A DNA stretch of 64,000 bases from Kyrpidia tusciae DSM 2912 (GCF_000092905.1 NC_014098.1:1736001-1800000), one strand, 5' to 3'; shown: positions 1 to 9,326, counted from the stretch's first letter. Numbers and translations: made by a program. The notes: a model not told the origin generated them from the letters alone.

Positions 1-903
1 TTCGCCGGTCTCGGGTGGGGCCCCCAGCCAGTCTTCGGACAGGAGGGCCGCAAACACCATGCCCACCGCCACCGCTTCGCCGTGGCGATAACGGCGGTAA
101 TCTCCCAGTGTCTCCAGGGAATGCCCCAGCGTGTGACCAAAATTCAAATGAGCCCGGGCACCGCTCTCCTTCTCGTCTTCTTCCACCACCCGGGCTTTAA
201 TCGCACAAGACCGGGCCAACAGCCGCCCACGGTCCGGGCCAGCAAGGTGCAATAACTCGTTCCCTCGCTCCGCCAGCTCATGAAACAATTCGGCGTCTCG
301 GATGCAGGCGTGTTTCACCACTTCCGCCAACCCCGAGGCCACGTCCCGGGTGGAAAGGCTATCCAGAACCGTGGGATCATACAGCACCAAGCGCGGTTGA
401 TGAAAGGCGCCCACCACATTCTTGGCCTCGGGGAGATTGATCGCCACTTTTCCGCCCACCGCCGCATCGTGGGCGAGCCACGTGGTGGGCACCTGGACGA
501 AGGCGATCCCCCGCATATAGGTTGCAGCCACAAACCCCGCCAGATCCCCGACCATCCCGCCTCCCACGGCCCAGATGGTCGAACGCCGGTCCAGTCCCGC
601 CGCCAGGGCCGCCTCCCACAACCGGGATGCCCATTCCAAGGATTTTGTCGGTTCCCCGGCGGGGACGACCGCCGTCTCCACCCGGACCCCCTCGGCGGTC
701 AAAGCCGCGGCCACCCGCCGGGGGTAGCCCGCACGATCCACCGTTTCATCGGTTACGATGAGCTGGGCGGACCCCGGCGATAGTCCCACCTCGCGCATCC
801 ATTTTCCCGCCTGGTCCAGGGCGCCGTCCGCAACCACGATGGGGTACCGCCGATCCCCGAGCTCCACCCACACCACGTCCCACACTTCATCCCAAAGGCT
901 CAT
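1..903 (-). CDS. aroB: 3-dehydroquinate synthase (AroB), C-terminal end outside the window
   Basis: The open frame runs off the left edge, so only about 301 N-terminal codons are visible. The family enzyme converts DAHP to 3-dehydroquinate, the second step of the shikimate pathway, using NAD and a divalent metal. The translation shows the glycine-rich stretch GGGMVGDLAGFVAATYMRGI, an AEVVKH segment with the expected metal-ligand glutamate, and LNFGHTLGHSLE with the metal-ligand histidines. Its ATG at 901-903 overlaps the aroC stop (ATGA), so the two are probably translationally coupled. The order aroC-aroB matches aroF-aroB of B. subtilis. Confidence 0.95.
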   Translation of the reverse strand, partial: MSLWDEVWDVVWVELGDRRYPIVVADGALDQAGKWMREVGLSPGSAQLIVTDETVDRAGYPRRVAAALTAEGVRVETAVVPAGEPTKSLEWASRLWEAALAAGLDRRSTIWAVGGGMVGDLAGFVAATYMRGIAFVQVPTTWLAHDAAVGGKVAINLPEAKNVVGAFHQPRLVLYDPTVLDSLSTRDVASGLAEVVKHACIRDAELFHELAERGNELLHLAGPDRGRLLARSCAIKARVVEEDEKESGARAHLNFGHTLGHSLETLGDYRRYRHGEAVAVGMVFAALLSEDWLGAPPETGE

Positions 904-2060
904 CGGCGGCTCACCATCTCCATGTACGCCCGGTACTGGGCTTTGACCTCTTCCAAAGAATCCCCGGAAAACTTCTCCCGAAAGCAAAGGGCCAGCACCC
1001 AGGCGGTCATCGCCTCGCCCACCACCGCGGCCGCCGGCACGGCACAGGTGTCCGACCGCTCCACACTGGCTTGAAACGACTCTTTACTATGAATATCCAC
1101 ACTCCGCAGAGGCTTGTACAAAGTCGGGATCGGCTTCATCGCCGCCCGGACCACCACGGGTTGGCCATTGCTGACCCCGCCCTCAATCCCCCCGGCGTGA
1201 TTGGTGTCCCGGGTATACCCCTTCTCCGGATCGTACCCGATCTCATCGTGCACCTCGGACCCCGGCAACCGGGCCGCCGTAAATCCCAACCCCACCTCGA
1301 CGCCTTTGATCGCCTGAATGCTCATCAGTGCCCCGGCCAGACGGCCGTCCAGTCGCCGATCCGGGTGGGCATAACTCCCCAACCCCGGGGGCACTCCCAA
1401 AGCCACCACTTCAAACACGCCACCCAGGGTGTTGCCCTCCCGCCGGGCTTGGTCGATGGCCTCCACCATTTTCTCCGCAGCCTCGGGGTCGGCGCACCGC
1501 ACCGTGGACAACTCTGCCGCATCGGCAATCTGCTCCAGGGTTTTCGGAAACTTTTTGGCTTCCACGCCGCCGATCTCCACCACATGGCTAAAAATCCGGA
1601 TGCCAAACGGCGCGAGCAATTGCCGGGCCACCGACCCCACCGCCACCAAAGTTGCGGTATTGCGGGCACTGGAGCGCTCCAGCACATTGCGCACGTCATC
1701 GTGGTTATATTTGAGCACCCCGGCCAGATCCGCGTGGCCGGGCCGGGGTTTGGTGACGGGTTTCGCCTCGGGGGGCGGATCCCCTTCCACCGCCATTTTC
1801 GTTTTCCAATTCTCCCAATCACGGTTTCTAATCCGCATCGTAAGCGGCGTGCCGAGGGTCAGGCCGAAGCGCAGACCACTGGTGATCTCCACTCGGTCGC
1901 TTTCAATGCGCATCCGTCCCCCCCGGCCATGCCCTTGCTGACGCCTTCGCAATTGTTCGTCAATGAGCGCCGACCGGATCGGCAGCCGGCTGGGTAACCC
2001 TTCCACGATCGCCGTGAGCTCCGGCCCGTGGGATTCCCCCGCCGTCAAAAAACGCAGCAT
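900..2060 (-). CDS. aroC: chorismate synthase
   Basis: This enzyme makes chorismate from EPSP using reduced FMN, the last common shikimate step; it is named aroF in B. subtilis. The frame stays open further upstream, but the protein should begin at ATG 2058-2060. There it reads MLRFLTAGESHGPEL, the characteristic N-terminus, preceded by a GAAGGAGAGG ribosome-binding site. That start gives 386 aa, the normal length. The chorismate product feeds both aromatic amino acids and, here, the futalosine route to menaquinone (mqnA). It is co-transcribed with aroB. Confidence 0.96.
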   Translation of the reverse strand: MLRFLTAGESHGPELTAIVEGLPSRLPIRSALIDEQLRRRQQGHGRGGRMRIESDRVEITSGLRFGLTLGTPLTMRIRNRDWENWKTKMAVEGDPPPEAKPVTKPRPGHADLAGVLKYNHDDVRNVLERSSARNTATLVAVGSVARQLLAPFGIRIFSHVVEIGGVEAKKFPKTLEQIADAAELSTVRCADPEAAEKMVEAIDQARREGNTLGGVFEVVALGVPPGLGSYAHPDRRLDGRLAGALMSIQAIKGVEVGLGFTAARLPGSEVHDEIGYDPEKGYTRDTNHAGGIEGGVSNGQPVVVRAAMKPIPTLYKPLRSVDIHSKESFQASVERSDTCAVPAAAVVGEAMTAWVLALCFREKFSGDSLEEVKAQYRAYMEMVSRR

Positions 2061-2120
2061 CCTCAAAATCCTCTCCTTCGCGTCGGCGCGGTGGCGCGCA
2101 AACTCGTCATCGTCTCGTTT

Positions 2121-2149
2121 ATTATATGTCGAGCTCCATAGGGCCGCAA
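2121..2149 (-). promoter_or_regulatory. sigma-A-type promoter for aroC-aroB
   Basis: Read on the minus strand, a -35 box TTGCGG (2144-2149) and a perfect -10 box TATAAT (2121-2126) are separated by 17 bp. Transcription would begin near 2114, giving a leader of about 55 nt before the aroC ATG. I see no T-box or riboswitch structure in this short leader. The rest of the 2061-2345 gap holds nothing else I can support. Confidence 0.7.
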
Positions 2150-2345
2150 TGGCGCCGCGCCGATGGGCGATCCGGCGCGCCGCGCCCGGGACGGGCGGCC
2201 GGCTTGCCACAACCCCAGGCCGGCCGAACGCCGCAAGCCGGCTCTCCAACGCTTCGATTTTCAGGATCATTCTGCGATGAACATCCGCCAAAGGATCACT
2301 GACGCCTACAGGGCAACGACTCGAGGTCGGCGTCGAGGGGTAGAA

Positions 2346-3347
2346 TCAGGTTTCGCCCGCCGGGGCGCCTGTCAGCCACGGGCGCCAAGTCTCGGGGAAC
2401 GGGGCTGCGACCTCTACGCTGTGCCCATCAGCGGGATGGGGAAAGGTGAGGCTTCGGGCGAACAGCATCAAGGGCAGATTCGGGTGCCGGCTGCCGTACC
2501 AACGGTCGCCCAGGATCGGGTGGCCCAGAGCCGAGAGATGAACGCGGATCTGGTGGGTGCGCCCGGTCTCCAGGGAGACGTCGAGAAAGGTGACTCCGCT
2601 GAGGGCGCTCCAACGGGGCTCGTCCAAGGGCGAGCCCCGGGGCGCGGCCGGCGCCGGCAACGGGATGAACCTCCGTCCACAGACCCGAGTCACGGCGGGT
2701 TTGGCGCCGGCATCCCCCGGTTCGGCTGGACGGAATCTCCCCGGGCGGCCCGGGTCTGGTGCGACGGGAAGCTCAATGCGTTCGGGGATTTCCATGGCGT
2801 TTCCCTCCGCGACGACGGAATAAATCCGGTGTATGCCCCCTTCTCGAAGCGCTCGGTCTAAACGGGCGTGGATGTGCGCCGATTTGGCCGCCAGCAGCAC
2901 CCCGCCGGTGTCCCGGTCCAGCCGGTGAACCAGATGGGGCACCCAGGGCGGGTTGGCGGCGGCCCCCCGGCTGTGGAGAATATCCGCCAGAGAGGTGGTC
3001 CCCGGTCGCCCGGTGCGCCGGGCAGGGGCCGGCGCGTGAACGACGAGTCCCGCGGGTTTATCGATCACCAGCACCCAGTCGTCCTCATATAGGATGGGGA
3101 TGGACGGGTTGGATTCGGTTGTCCCCGCTTTTCGTCCGATCTCCCGCAGGTCCGCCTCCACCCGGTCCCCGGGTTTCATCGGTTTGGCCAAAAAACTGAC
3201 CCGGCCGTTGACGAGAATTTTTTTCTCCCGCGCCAGGCGACGGATCCTGCGGCCGGACAGCCCGCCCCGGCGCAGAATCTCTTCCAGCGTTTTCCCGCGA
3301 TCCTCAGCTCCGGCGATATAGCGAAACACTTGCGGTTGTCGTTCCAC
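2346..3347 (-). CDS. RluA/RluD-family 23S rRNA pseudouridine synthase
   Basis: The protein has an N-terminal S4-like RNA-binding segment (RRIRRLAREKKILVNGR) followed by the RluA-type catalytic domain. The catalytic motif HRLDRDTGG and the late motif TGRTHQIRVHLSALGHPILGD are both present. The family isomerises uridines in large-subunit rRNA; which position this one modifies cannot be told from sequence. The start is uncertain: the frame is open to 3455, with GTG codons at 3453-3455, 3384-3386 and 3345-3347. I use 3347, which gives 333 aa. A purine-rich AAGGGGGG near 3380 could be the ribosome-binding site, but the spacing to a good start codon is poor. Confidence 0.88.
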   Translation of the reverse strand: MERQPQVFRYIAGAEDRGKTLEEILRRGGLSGRRIRRLAREKKILVNGRVSFLAKPMKPGDRVEADLREIGRKAGTTESNPSIPILYEDDWVLVIDKPAGLVVHAPAPARRTGRPGTTSLADILHSRGAAANPPWVPHLVHRLDRDTGGVLLAAKSAHIHARLDRALREGGIHRIYSVVAEGNAMEIPERIELPVAPDPGRPGRFRPAEPGDAGAKPAVTRVCGRRFIPLPAPAAPRGSPLDEPRWSALSGVTFLDVSLETGRTHQIRVHLSALGHPILGDRWYGSRHPNLPLMLFARSLTFPHPADGHSVEVAAPFPETWRPWLTGAPAGET

Positions 3348-3626
3348 AGACGTGCGCCTGATTCCGATCAGGCTTCCCCCCTTCACCTCGTTGATCGTCA
3401 GGTTCTCAAAGCACAACGTCTCTGCACAGGATTCCCACTGTTGAGATGGTTGCACTCCCGCTTTTAGCCGGTTGCCCGTGGTTACCGTCGGTCACAGGAA
3501 CGAGCCCCAGCCACGCGCGGTTGATGAACCTGATCCGTTGGGCCCGCATGAGATCATCCAGCCTGAGGCGCCCTGCGACAATCTCCCCTCGTCCAGCCAC
3601 TGGGTGCGAAAAGTGCCGGTCTCGTT
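3348..3626. other. intergenic stretch between the RluD-like gene and ytxJ
   Basis: I see no convincing gene here. The short frames on both strands lack conserved motifs and good ribosome-binding sites. The RluD-like gene may begin anywhere up to 3455. Together with the ytxJ leader this makes a divergent control region of up to about 450 bp. Confidence 0.4.
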
Positions 3627-3656
3627 TGACTTTGTCTTGAAGCAAAGTGTATCATT
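3627..3656 (+). promoter_or_regulatory. sigma-A-type promoter upstream of ytxJ
   Basis: A -35 box TTGACT (3627-3632) and a -10 box TATCAT (3651-3656) lie 18 bp apart and point toward ytxJ. The start site would leave a leader of about 135 nt. I could not resolve a riboswitch in that leader. Confidence 0.5.
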
Positions 3657-3798
3657 ATTAATGTGAAGATTCACAAGGCGCGTCCATAGCGCTCGGCCGC
3701 CCGTGCGTCACCTCTATATCCCTCCCACTGTCGGGACTCGGTGCATGTGATGTGGAATCGTGTCCATGCAGATCCATGTAGAAAGGAGTGCTTGGGCG

Positions 3799-4140
3799 AT
3801 GCCCCAATGGAGAGAAATCACAACCCATGAGGAGTGGCTGGACGTATTGGAGAAATCTTGTGAACGATCCGTTCTTGTTTTCAAGCACAGTACCAGTTGC
3901 CCCATCAGTGCGAACGCATGGAAGGAATTTCAGTCCTATCTGAGCGGAACTCCGGACGAAAACACCGAGTATGTCGTGGTGAAGGTCATTGAGTCGCGCG
4001 ATGTCTCCAACGCCGTCGCCAATGATCTGAACGTCGTTCACCAATCGCCCCAAGTCCTGCTCATTCGCAATAAAAAGGCGGTTTGGGACACCTCACATCG
4101 GAATATTACTCAGAGCGCCATTCGTCAAGCGCTTGGTTGA
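3799..4140 (+). CDS. ytxJ: bacillithiol-linked redox protein, YtxJ family
   Basis: This is a 113-aa thioredoxin-fold protein. FKHSTSCPIS carries the single active-site cysteine in the place where a thioredoxin has CxxC, and SPQVLLIRNKKAVWDTSH matches the cis-proline region. The family is a monothiol bacilliredoxin-like protein of Firmicutes that make bacillithiol, acting in the cytoplasm to reduce mixed disulfides. The start at 3799 is preferred because AAAGGAG sits about 10 nt upstream; the frame is open to 3760 without another good site. It is transcribed alone and converges on the DsbA-like gene. Confidence 0.85.
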   Translation: MPQWREITTHEEWLDVLEKSCERSVLVFKHSTSCPISANAWKEFQSYLSGTPDENTEYVVVKVIESRDVSNAVANDLNVVHQSPQVLLIRNKKAVWDTSHRNITQSAIRQALG

Positions 4141-4196
4141 CGGCTCATCCCAAACGGCACCCGCGCGAGCCGGGTGCTTGAGACGCCCGGTGTTTC

Positions 4197-4820
4197 TCAG
4201 CGCGGATCTTGTTGGTTGATGTACCACGTTTTCAGGCTGTCATATCTCTGAGCCCCGACGAGGAGGGAACCGGTGCCGACAAGTGAAGGCACAGCGCGTA
4301 TGCCCAGCTCCCGGGCGCGACGGACGTCGTCTTCCACCGCCTGCCGGGCCCGATCGCTCTGGAAATCTTGTTCAAACCTTTCGACGTCAAGGCCGACCTC
4401 CCCGGCACAGTCGAGAAGGACCTCCCCGTCTGCAATGTTTCTGCATTCCGTCAGGTGAGCTTTTTGCACCCGGTCAAAATAATCCCAGTGTGCTCGTTGC
4501 CCTCCCTGAAATTCCGCCGCTTTGCAGGCCATGAGACCGGGCAGGGAATGAGGATAGTCAAAGTCCCGCGTCTCCATCAACTCGGCACGAATGCGGCGCT
4601 CGTCATCGTTTGCATTCGCCGCTTTCCAATGATTCAAAATTTCGCGCTTGGCTCTCTCTTTCGAGCCGAACATCCTGCCGATGTCTTCCGGTCCCGGCGC
4701 CAATGCAAAGGAACGGTGAACGATCTCCACGTCCGGAAACTCTTCCGCAAGCTGCCTGACACGAGGTGATATCACATAACACCAAGCACAAAGGACGTCG
4801 TGGAAAAACTCGATTTTCAT
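4197..4820 (-). CDS. DsbA family (FrnE-like) thiol oxidoreductase
   Basis: The 207-aa protein starts MKIEFFHDVLCAWCY, with a CAWC redox motif near residues 11-14, followed by a helical insertion and a C-terminal AVPSLV cis-proline loop. This is the cytoplasmic FrnE/2-hydroxychromene-isomerase type of DsbA; no signal peptide is seen. Its substrate is unknown. ATG 4820 is preceded by GAGGAGGGATCGGG, which fixes the start within a longer frame. It converges on ytxJ, another thiol-redox gene, but they do not share a transcript. Confidence 0.85.
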   Translation of the reverse strand: MKIEFFHDVLCAWCYVISPRVRQLAEEFPDVEIVHRSFALAPGPEDIGRMFGSKERAKREILNHWKAANANDDERRIRAELMETRDFDYPHSLPGLMACKAAEFQGGQRAHWDYFDRVQKAHLTECRNIADGEVLLDCAGEVGLDVERFEQDFQSDRARQAVEDDVRRARELGIRAVPSLVGTGSLLVGAQRYDSLKTWYINQQDPR

Positions 4821-5148
4821 CCCGATCCCTCCTCGAGTAACCATAACACAAAACAACGCCGGTCGAAACCTTCCATTGGTTCACTGCTACCACTACGCCA
4901 TAATGTTCCAATGCTGACGGGACTGCCTGTCCAAAAGTTGACGGATATCATGTCTATAAATCTGAGAAAGGAAAAGGGTACCTCTGTCTATCAGGATGCT
5001 GCGGCTTACAGCATTCTCAGAGGTACCCACTCACGATCACCTGTGATCATTGTATCAGATTTTGAGCTCGTTGAGTCGGATGTAGACGAGGTCTGGAGGC
5101 CTTGGCCAGCCGGCGTCCCGGGGGAGAGCGACCAACGGGGTCCCGGGA
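4821..5148. other. intergenic stretch with long hairpin and a small palindrome
   Basis: This gap of about 330 bp between the FrnE-like gene and the acyl-CoA dehydrogenase holds a large hairpin (listed separately). Beside it, at 5035-5048, is the perfect palindrome GATCACCTGTGATC. The palindrome could be an operator, but it matches no regulator site that I know. Confidence 0.4.
4976..5028 (-). terminator. probable terminator of the catabolic operon
   Basis: Outer arms GGGTACCTCTG (4976-4986) and CAGAGGTACCC (5018-5028) are exact complements. Inside them AGGATGCTG and CAGCATTCT form a second stem with one mismatch. On the minus strand the structure is followed by TTTTCCTTT. It lies 120 bp after the last gene of the operon. 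The stem is unusually long for an intrinsic terminator, so an RNA-processing or attenuation role is possible. Confidence 0.55.
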
Positions 5149-6294
5149 TTACACAATTCCCAGCCGTTTGGTCAGAATTTCATACATAATCTGGGTGGTC
5201 CCCCCACCGATGGACATGATCCTCGCATCCCGCCAATAGCGCTGCACCGGATATTCCATCATGTAGCCGTTGCCGCCGTGAATCTGCAGGGCGGCGTCCG
5301 TCACCCGGTTCACCATCTCCCCGGCGTACGCTTTGGCCATGCTCGCCGCCACCGTCACATCTTCTCCCCGGGCATACAGATAAAGCGCCCGGTAAGTCAG
5401 GCTCCGGGCCTTTTCGATATCCACCGCCATGTCCACCATTTTGTGCCGCAGCGCTTGAAACGTGCCGATGGGCCTGCCGAACTGGGTGCGCTCGCGGCTG
5501 TAGCGCAGGGCGTCCTCCAGGGCTTTTTCCGCCGCCGCCACGCTGGAGAGGGCCAACATGATCCGCTCCCATTGAAAATTGATCATAATATAGCGAAATC
5601 CCTGGTTTTCTTCGCCGACGAGGTTCTCCGCCGGCACCTGCACCCCATCCAGGATCAACTCCGCCGTGTCCGAGGCCCGCCAGCCGAGTTTCCTCAGCGT
5701 CCGCCCGACGGAAAATCCGGGCATCCCCGCCTCGACGATGAACATACTCACGCCCCGATGCCCCGCCGAGGGATCCGTTTTTGCCGCCACGCACACATAA
5801 TCGGCCGACGCCCCGCCGGTGATGAACATTTTGCTGCCGGTCAGAACGTAGTGATCCCCCTCCCGCCGGGCCACGGTGCGCATGGAGGCCACATCCGACC
5901 CCGCATCGGGTTCCGTGACCCCCAGGGCGGCGATTTTCTCCCCCCGGATCGCCGGGACCAGATAGCGGCGCTTCTGTTCCTCATTTCCGAACCGCCAGAT
6001 GGGCGTCGCCCCGATCCCCGTCGTCGCCGTCAAGGCTGCGGCCGCGCCCCCGGACCCGCAGCGGGCGATCTCCTCCACGAAGATGGCGTCGGCCAACAGG
6101 TCATCACTGCCGCCGTACGCTTCCGGAAACTTCAACCCGAGATACCCGAGCTCCCCGGCCCGGCGGTACATCTCCCGGGGCACCCGTCCCTCCCGCTCCC
6201 ACTCCTCCACCCGGGGGGCGATTTCCTTTTCCACCCAGCGCCGGACCGCCGTCCGGAACTGCTCATGCTCCTTTGTGAACAGCCAGTGCTCCAT
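5149..6294 (-). CDS. acyl-CoA dehydrogenase (first of two paralogues)
   Basis: A 381-aa FAD-dependent acyl-CoA dehydrogenase that introduces the alpha-beta double bond in an acyl-CoA. Family landmarks visible are LGVTEPDAGSDVASM, GSKMFITGGASADYVCVAAKT, RTQFGRPIGTFQALRHKMVDM and, near the C-terminus, LQIHGGNGYMMEYPVQRYWRDARI. The arrangement resembles short/branched-chain enzymes. ATG 6294 is chosen because GGAGG sits 8 nt upstream; a GTG at 6321 in frame overlaps the previous stop. It is the last gene of the operon, and electrons would pass to ETF, which is not encoded here. Confidence 0.92.
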   Translation of the reverse strand: MEHWLFTKEHEQFRTAVRRWVEKEIAPRVEEWEREGRVPREMYRRAGELGYLGLKFPEAYGGSDDLLADAIFVEEIARCGSGGAAAALTATTGIGATPIWRFGNEEQKRRYLVPAIRGEKIAALGVTEPDAGSDVASMRTVARREGDHYVLTGSKMFITGGASADYVCVAAKTDPSAGHRGVSMFIVEAGMPGFSVGRTLRKLGWRASDTAELILDGVQVPAENLVGEENQGFRYIMINFQWERIMLALSSVAAAEKALEDALRYSRERTQFGRPIGTFQALRHKMVDMAVDIEKARSLTYRALYLYARGEDVTVAASMAKAYAGEMVNRVTDAALQIHGGNGYMMEYPVQRYWRDARIMSIGGGTTQIMYEILTKRLGIV

Positions 6295-6317
6295 CTCCCA
6301 TCCCTCCGATTCGGTCG

Positions 6318-7475
6318 TCACAGGCCCATTTCCTTGCTGATGATCTCTTTCATGATCTCATCCGTTCCGGCTCCGATGCGATTGAGTCGCACGTCCCGCC
6401 ACAGGCGCTCGATGGGATACTCGGCCATATAGCCATTGCCCCCGAAAATCTGCAGGGCCCGGTCCACCACCCAAAAGGCTGTCTGACTGGCCGCCAGTTT
6501 GGCCATGGAGATCTCCTTGCTCGGGACCTCGCCCCGGGCAAACCGCCAAGCGACGGAGTAAGTGAGCTGCCGGCAGGCCTCGATCTCCACCGCCATTTCC
6601 GCCAGAAGGTGCGACACCACCTGGAACCCGGCGATGGGCCGGCCGAACTGCCGGCGTTCCTTTGCATAGGCCAGCGCCAGCTCATGGGCGTACTGGGCGG
6701 TGGCCACGGCTCCCGCCGCGGCGATCATCCGCTCTCCCTGCAGCTCCCACATGATCTGATAGAAGCCCTTCCCTTCCTCCCCCAGCAGACTCTCCGCCGG
6801 GACCCAAACATCGTCGAACACAAGCTCCGCCGTGTCCGAAGAGCGCATGCCGACTTTGTCGAGTTTCCGCCCCACCGAGACGCCGGGGCGGTCCATCTCC
6901 ACCAAGAACAGACTTATCCCCCGATACCCCGGCTCATCCGAGGTCCGGGCCACCAGGGTGATAAAATCCGCCCGGGGGCCATTGGTGATAAAGAGTTTTC
7001 TTCCCCGGATCACCCATCCGTCCCCCTCCCGGCGGGCCCGGGTCTCAATCCCCGCAACGTCCGACCCGTGATCCGGCTCGGTGATGCCGAGGCAGGCCAA
7101 CTTCTCTCCCCGCAGGGCGGGTTCCAGAAATTGTTTTTTCTGCTCCGGGGTGCCGAACTTCAGGATCGGCGGCGTCGCCATCTCCGTCTGGACGGCGACG
7201 GCCATCGGGAATCCCCCCGCCCCGCACCGGGCCAACTCTTCAGCCATCACGATGCTGGAAAAATAATCTCCCCCTTGCCCGCCCACCTCTTCGGGGTACC
7301 GCAGGCCGAGGAACCCCAGCTCCCCCATGCGGCGCAGGATCGACTTCGGGAACTCCCCCTGCTCTTCCCATTCGTCCACATAAGGTTTTACTTCTTTTTC
7401 GACAAATCGGCGCACCGATTCCCGCAACCGGTCGTGTTCTTCTGTAAAATAGGGCGGATACGGCATCCTGTCCAT
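6318..7475 (-). CDS. acyl-CoA dehydrogenase (second paralogue)
   Basis: A 385-aa FAD enzyme of the acyl-CoA dehydrogenase family. It is clearly related to the gene just downstream but different enough to suggest a different chain or branch specificity. LGITEPDHGSDVAGI, GRKLFITNGPRADFITLVART, KERRQFGRPIAGFQVVSHLLAEM and LQIFGGNGYMAEYPIERLWRDVRL are visible. The start follows GAGGAGAAGGAG. Two dehydrogenases in one operon fit a pathway needing separate oxidation steps, as in acyclic terpenoid or branched acyl-CoA degradation. Confidence 0.92.
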   Translation of the reverse strand: MDRMPYPPYFTEEHDRLRESVRRFVEKEVKPYVDEWEEQGEFPKSILRRMGELGFLGLRYPEEVGGQGGDYFSSIVMAEELARCGAGGFPMAVAVQTEMATPPILKFGTPEQKKQFLEPALRGEKLACLGITEPDHGSDVAGIETRARREGDGWVIRGRKLFITNGPRADFITLVARTSDEPGYRGISLFLVEMDRPGVSVGRKLDKVGMRSSDTAELVFDDVWVPAESLLGEEGKGFYQIMWELQGERMIAAAGAVATAQYAHELALAYAKERRQFGRPIAGFQVVSHLLAEMAVEIEACRQLTYSVAWRFARGEVPSKEISMAKLAASQTAFWVVDRALQIFGGNGYMAEYPIERLWRDVRLNRIGAGTDEIMKEIISKEMGL

Positions 7476-7707
7476 CTCCTTCTCCTCGTTGCCCTGCGGC
7501 GGGGTGACCTCATCCCCGGCGCAGGACTGTCTTCAGCTCCATCTCCGGTCTCCGCACACCAGCGCCACTTTCTCCCCGCTGAGCTCCTCCCGCCGGCTCA
7601 ACCATCGGCCGATTCCCATTGACGCCACAGTCTTTCACCTCCATTGCCCGGGTGTGCCACCGGACAACCAGCACCCGGCATATGGCCCAGTTCTCATGAG
7701 GATGATC

Positions 7708-9294
7708 TCACCCCTGCCCGTGAGACGGGCCTTCGGCGTACAGGTCCCGATATTGTTCCCGCAGCACGTGCTTTTGCACCTTCCCCGTGGTGGTGAGTGG
7801 CAATTGCTCCACCATGCGAATCATCTTCGGCACCTCGAAGCCACCGAGATGTTCCCGGCAGTGGGCGAGGAGTGCCTCCTCCGTCACCTGCGACCCCGGC
7901 TTTCGCACCACAAAAGCTGTGACCGCCTCGGACCATTTCGGGTGGGGCAAACCCACCACCGCGGCATTGGCCACTCCGGGATGTGCCAAGAGCACTGTCT
8001 CCACCTTGATCGAGGGCACATTTTCCCCGCCGGTTTTTACCATGTCTTTTTTGCGGTCGACAAAAATGAGCTGGCCGTCGGGATCCCACATGCCGAGATC
8101 CCCGGTGTGATGCCACCCGAATTTTCGACTTTCTTCCGTGGCCTCGGGTTGCTTATAGTAGCCCATCATGGCGTTCGGTCCGCGGTGGACCACTTCGCCC
8201 ACCTGGCCAGGGCCAAGAATCCGGCCCTCATCGTCCATCACCGCCGTGTCGTTGATGATGGTGGACGCGCCCCAGTACGAGCCGAACCGGCGGAGCTGCT
8301 CTTCCGGCGCGAAAATCATCGTGCCGGGATACATTTCGGTCTGACCCGTTCCCAGAGCGAAATTCGGGCACAACTCTCCGATGGCCCGGCGGAGAGTCCG
8401 CTCATCCATCGGGGCCATGGCGTACAGGCAGTAGCGCAGGGACGACAGGTCGAACCGCCTTCGCTCCGGGTGGTCGAGCAAGGCCCGGTACATCATGGGC
8501 AGGGCGAACACCCAGGTGATTCGCTCCCGCTCCACGGTTTGCATAAGCGCCACCGGATCAAAACGCCGGATGATCACGTTGGTGGTGCCGATGTGCAAAA
8601 AGCCGGTGGTCATGACGTGCTGGGCACAGTGGAAAAGCGGCATCATCGCCGTGGCGATATCGTCCCGGCGCACGTCCATCTCGATAAGGTTGCTCAAGGT
8701 CGCCACGAACACCGACAGGTGCGAATGCATCACCCCTTTGGGCCGCCCGGTGGTTCCGCTGGTATACATGATCTGGGCCAGATCCCGGTCGGCAATGTCC
8801 ACATCCGGTTCTTCGCCGGGCTGGCCGTCCAGGGTCAACTCGAAGGAGATCCCTACTTGGCCCAGGTCCAACCCCTCGTAAGGAATTACCAGCAGCCGTT
8901 CCACATGCCCGGCGATGGCCTCCCGCCGCCGGGGGTCGGCAAGAATGAGATCATCTGCCACCGCGACCCGGGCTTCGGAATGGTCGAGGATGTACCGCAC
9001 GTCATCGGGCCCGAGTCCGGGGTTGATGGGCACCCACACCATCCCCGCTTTTTGAATCCCCGAATAGGCCGTCACAAAGAGATGCGAATTCTGACAAATC
9101 GTCGCCACCCGGTCTCCGGGGGCCAAACCGGACGACAACAAATAATGGGCGAATTGATTGGTCCTCTCGTCCAACTCCCGATACGTCACCCGAGTCTCTC
9201 CGTCCACCAGGGCCGTCTTATCCGGAAACCGCCGGGCGCTCCGCCGCAGGATATCCCCCAGGGCCACCCGGTTGACCACCGACACCGCGTCCAT
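7708..9294 (-). CDS. long/medium-chain acyl-CoA synthetase (AMP-binding)
   Basis: A 528-aa ligase that activates a carboxylic acid with ATP and CoA through an acyl-adenylate. The P-loop-like YTSGTTGRPKGVMHSH, the TGDLGMWDPDGQLIFVDRKKDMVKTGGENV region and a C-terminal PLTTTGKVQKHVLRE with the catalytic lysine are all present, so it looks active. ATG 9294 has GGGAGG 8 nt upstream; a GTG at 9303 is also in frame. It presumably loads the substrate acid for the operon. The 230 bp between it and the next dehydrogenase hold no recognisable gene. Confidence 0.9.
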   Translation of the reverse strand: MDAVSVVNRVALGDILRRSARRFPDKTALVDGETRVTYRELDERTNQFAHYLLSSGLAPGDRVATICQNSHLFVTAYSGIQKAGMVWVPINPGLGPDDVRYILDHSEARVAVADDLILADPRRREAIAGHVERLLVIPYEGLDLGQVGISFELTLDGQPGEEPDVDIADRDLAQIMYTSGTTGRPKGVMHSHLSVFVATLSNLIEMDVRRDDIATAMMPLFHCAQHVMTTGFLHIGTTNVIIRRFDPVALMQTVERERITWVFALPMMYRALLDHPERRRFDLSSLRYCLYAMAPMDERTLRRAIGELCPNFALGTGQTEMYPGTMIFAPEEQLRRFGSYWGASTIINDTAVMDDEGRILGPGQVGEVVHRGPNAMMGYYKQPEATEESRKFGWHHTGDLGMWDPDGQLIFVDRKKDMVKTGGENVPSIKVETVLLAHPGVANAAVVGLPHPKWSEAVTAFVVRKPGSQVTEEALLAHCREHLGGFEVPKMIRMVEQLPLTTTGKVQKHVLREQYRDLYAEGPSHGQG

Positions 9295-9326
9295 CTCGTG
9301 CACCTCCCATTTTCGCTTTCGGAAAT

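Noticed and set aside
5035-5048. Palindrome considered as a fatty-acid regulator (FadR-like) operator
   Set aside because: It does not match the Bacillus FadR pattern (TGAATGA...TCATTCA type) and lies after, not before, the operon.
4921-5100. Hairpin considered as a T-box or other riboswitch for the FrnE-like gene
   Set aside because: No T-box sequence (TGGNACCGCG type) or known aptamer core was seen, and the hairpin is more than 150 bp before that gene.
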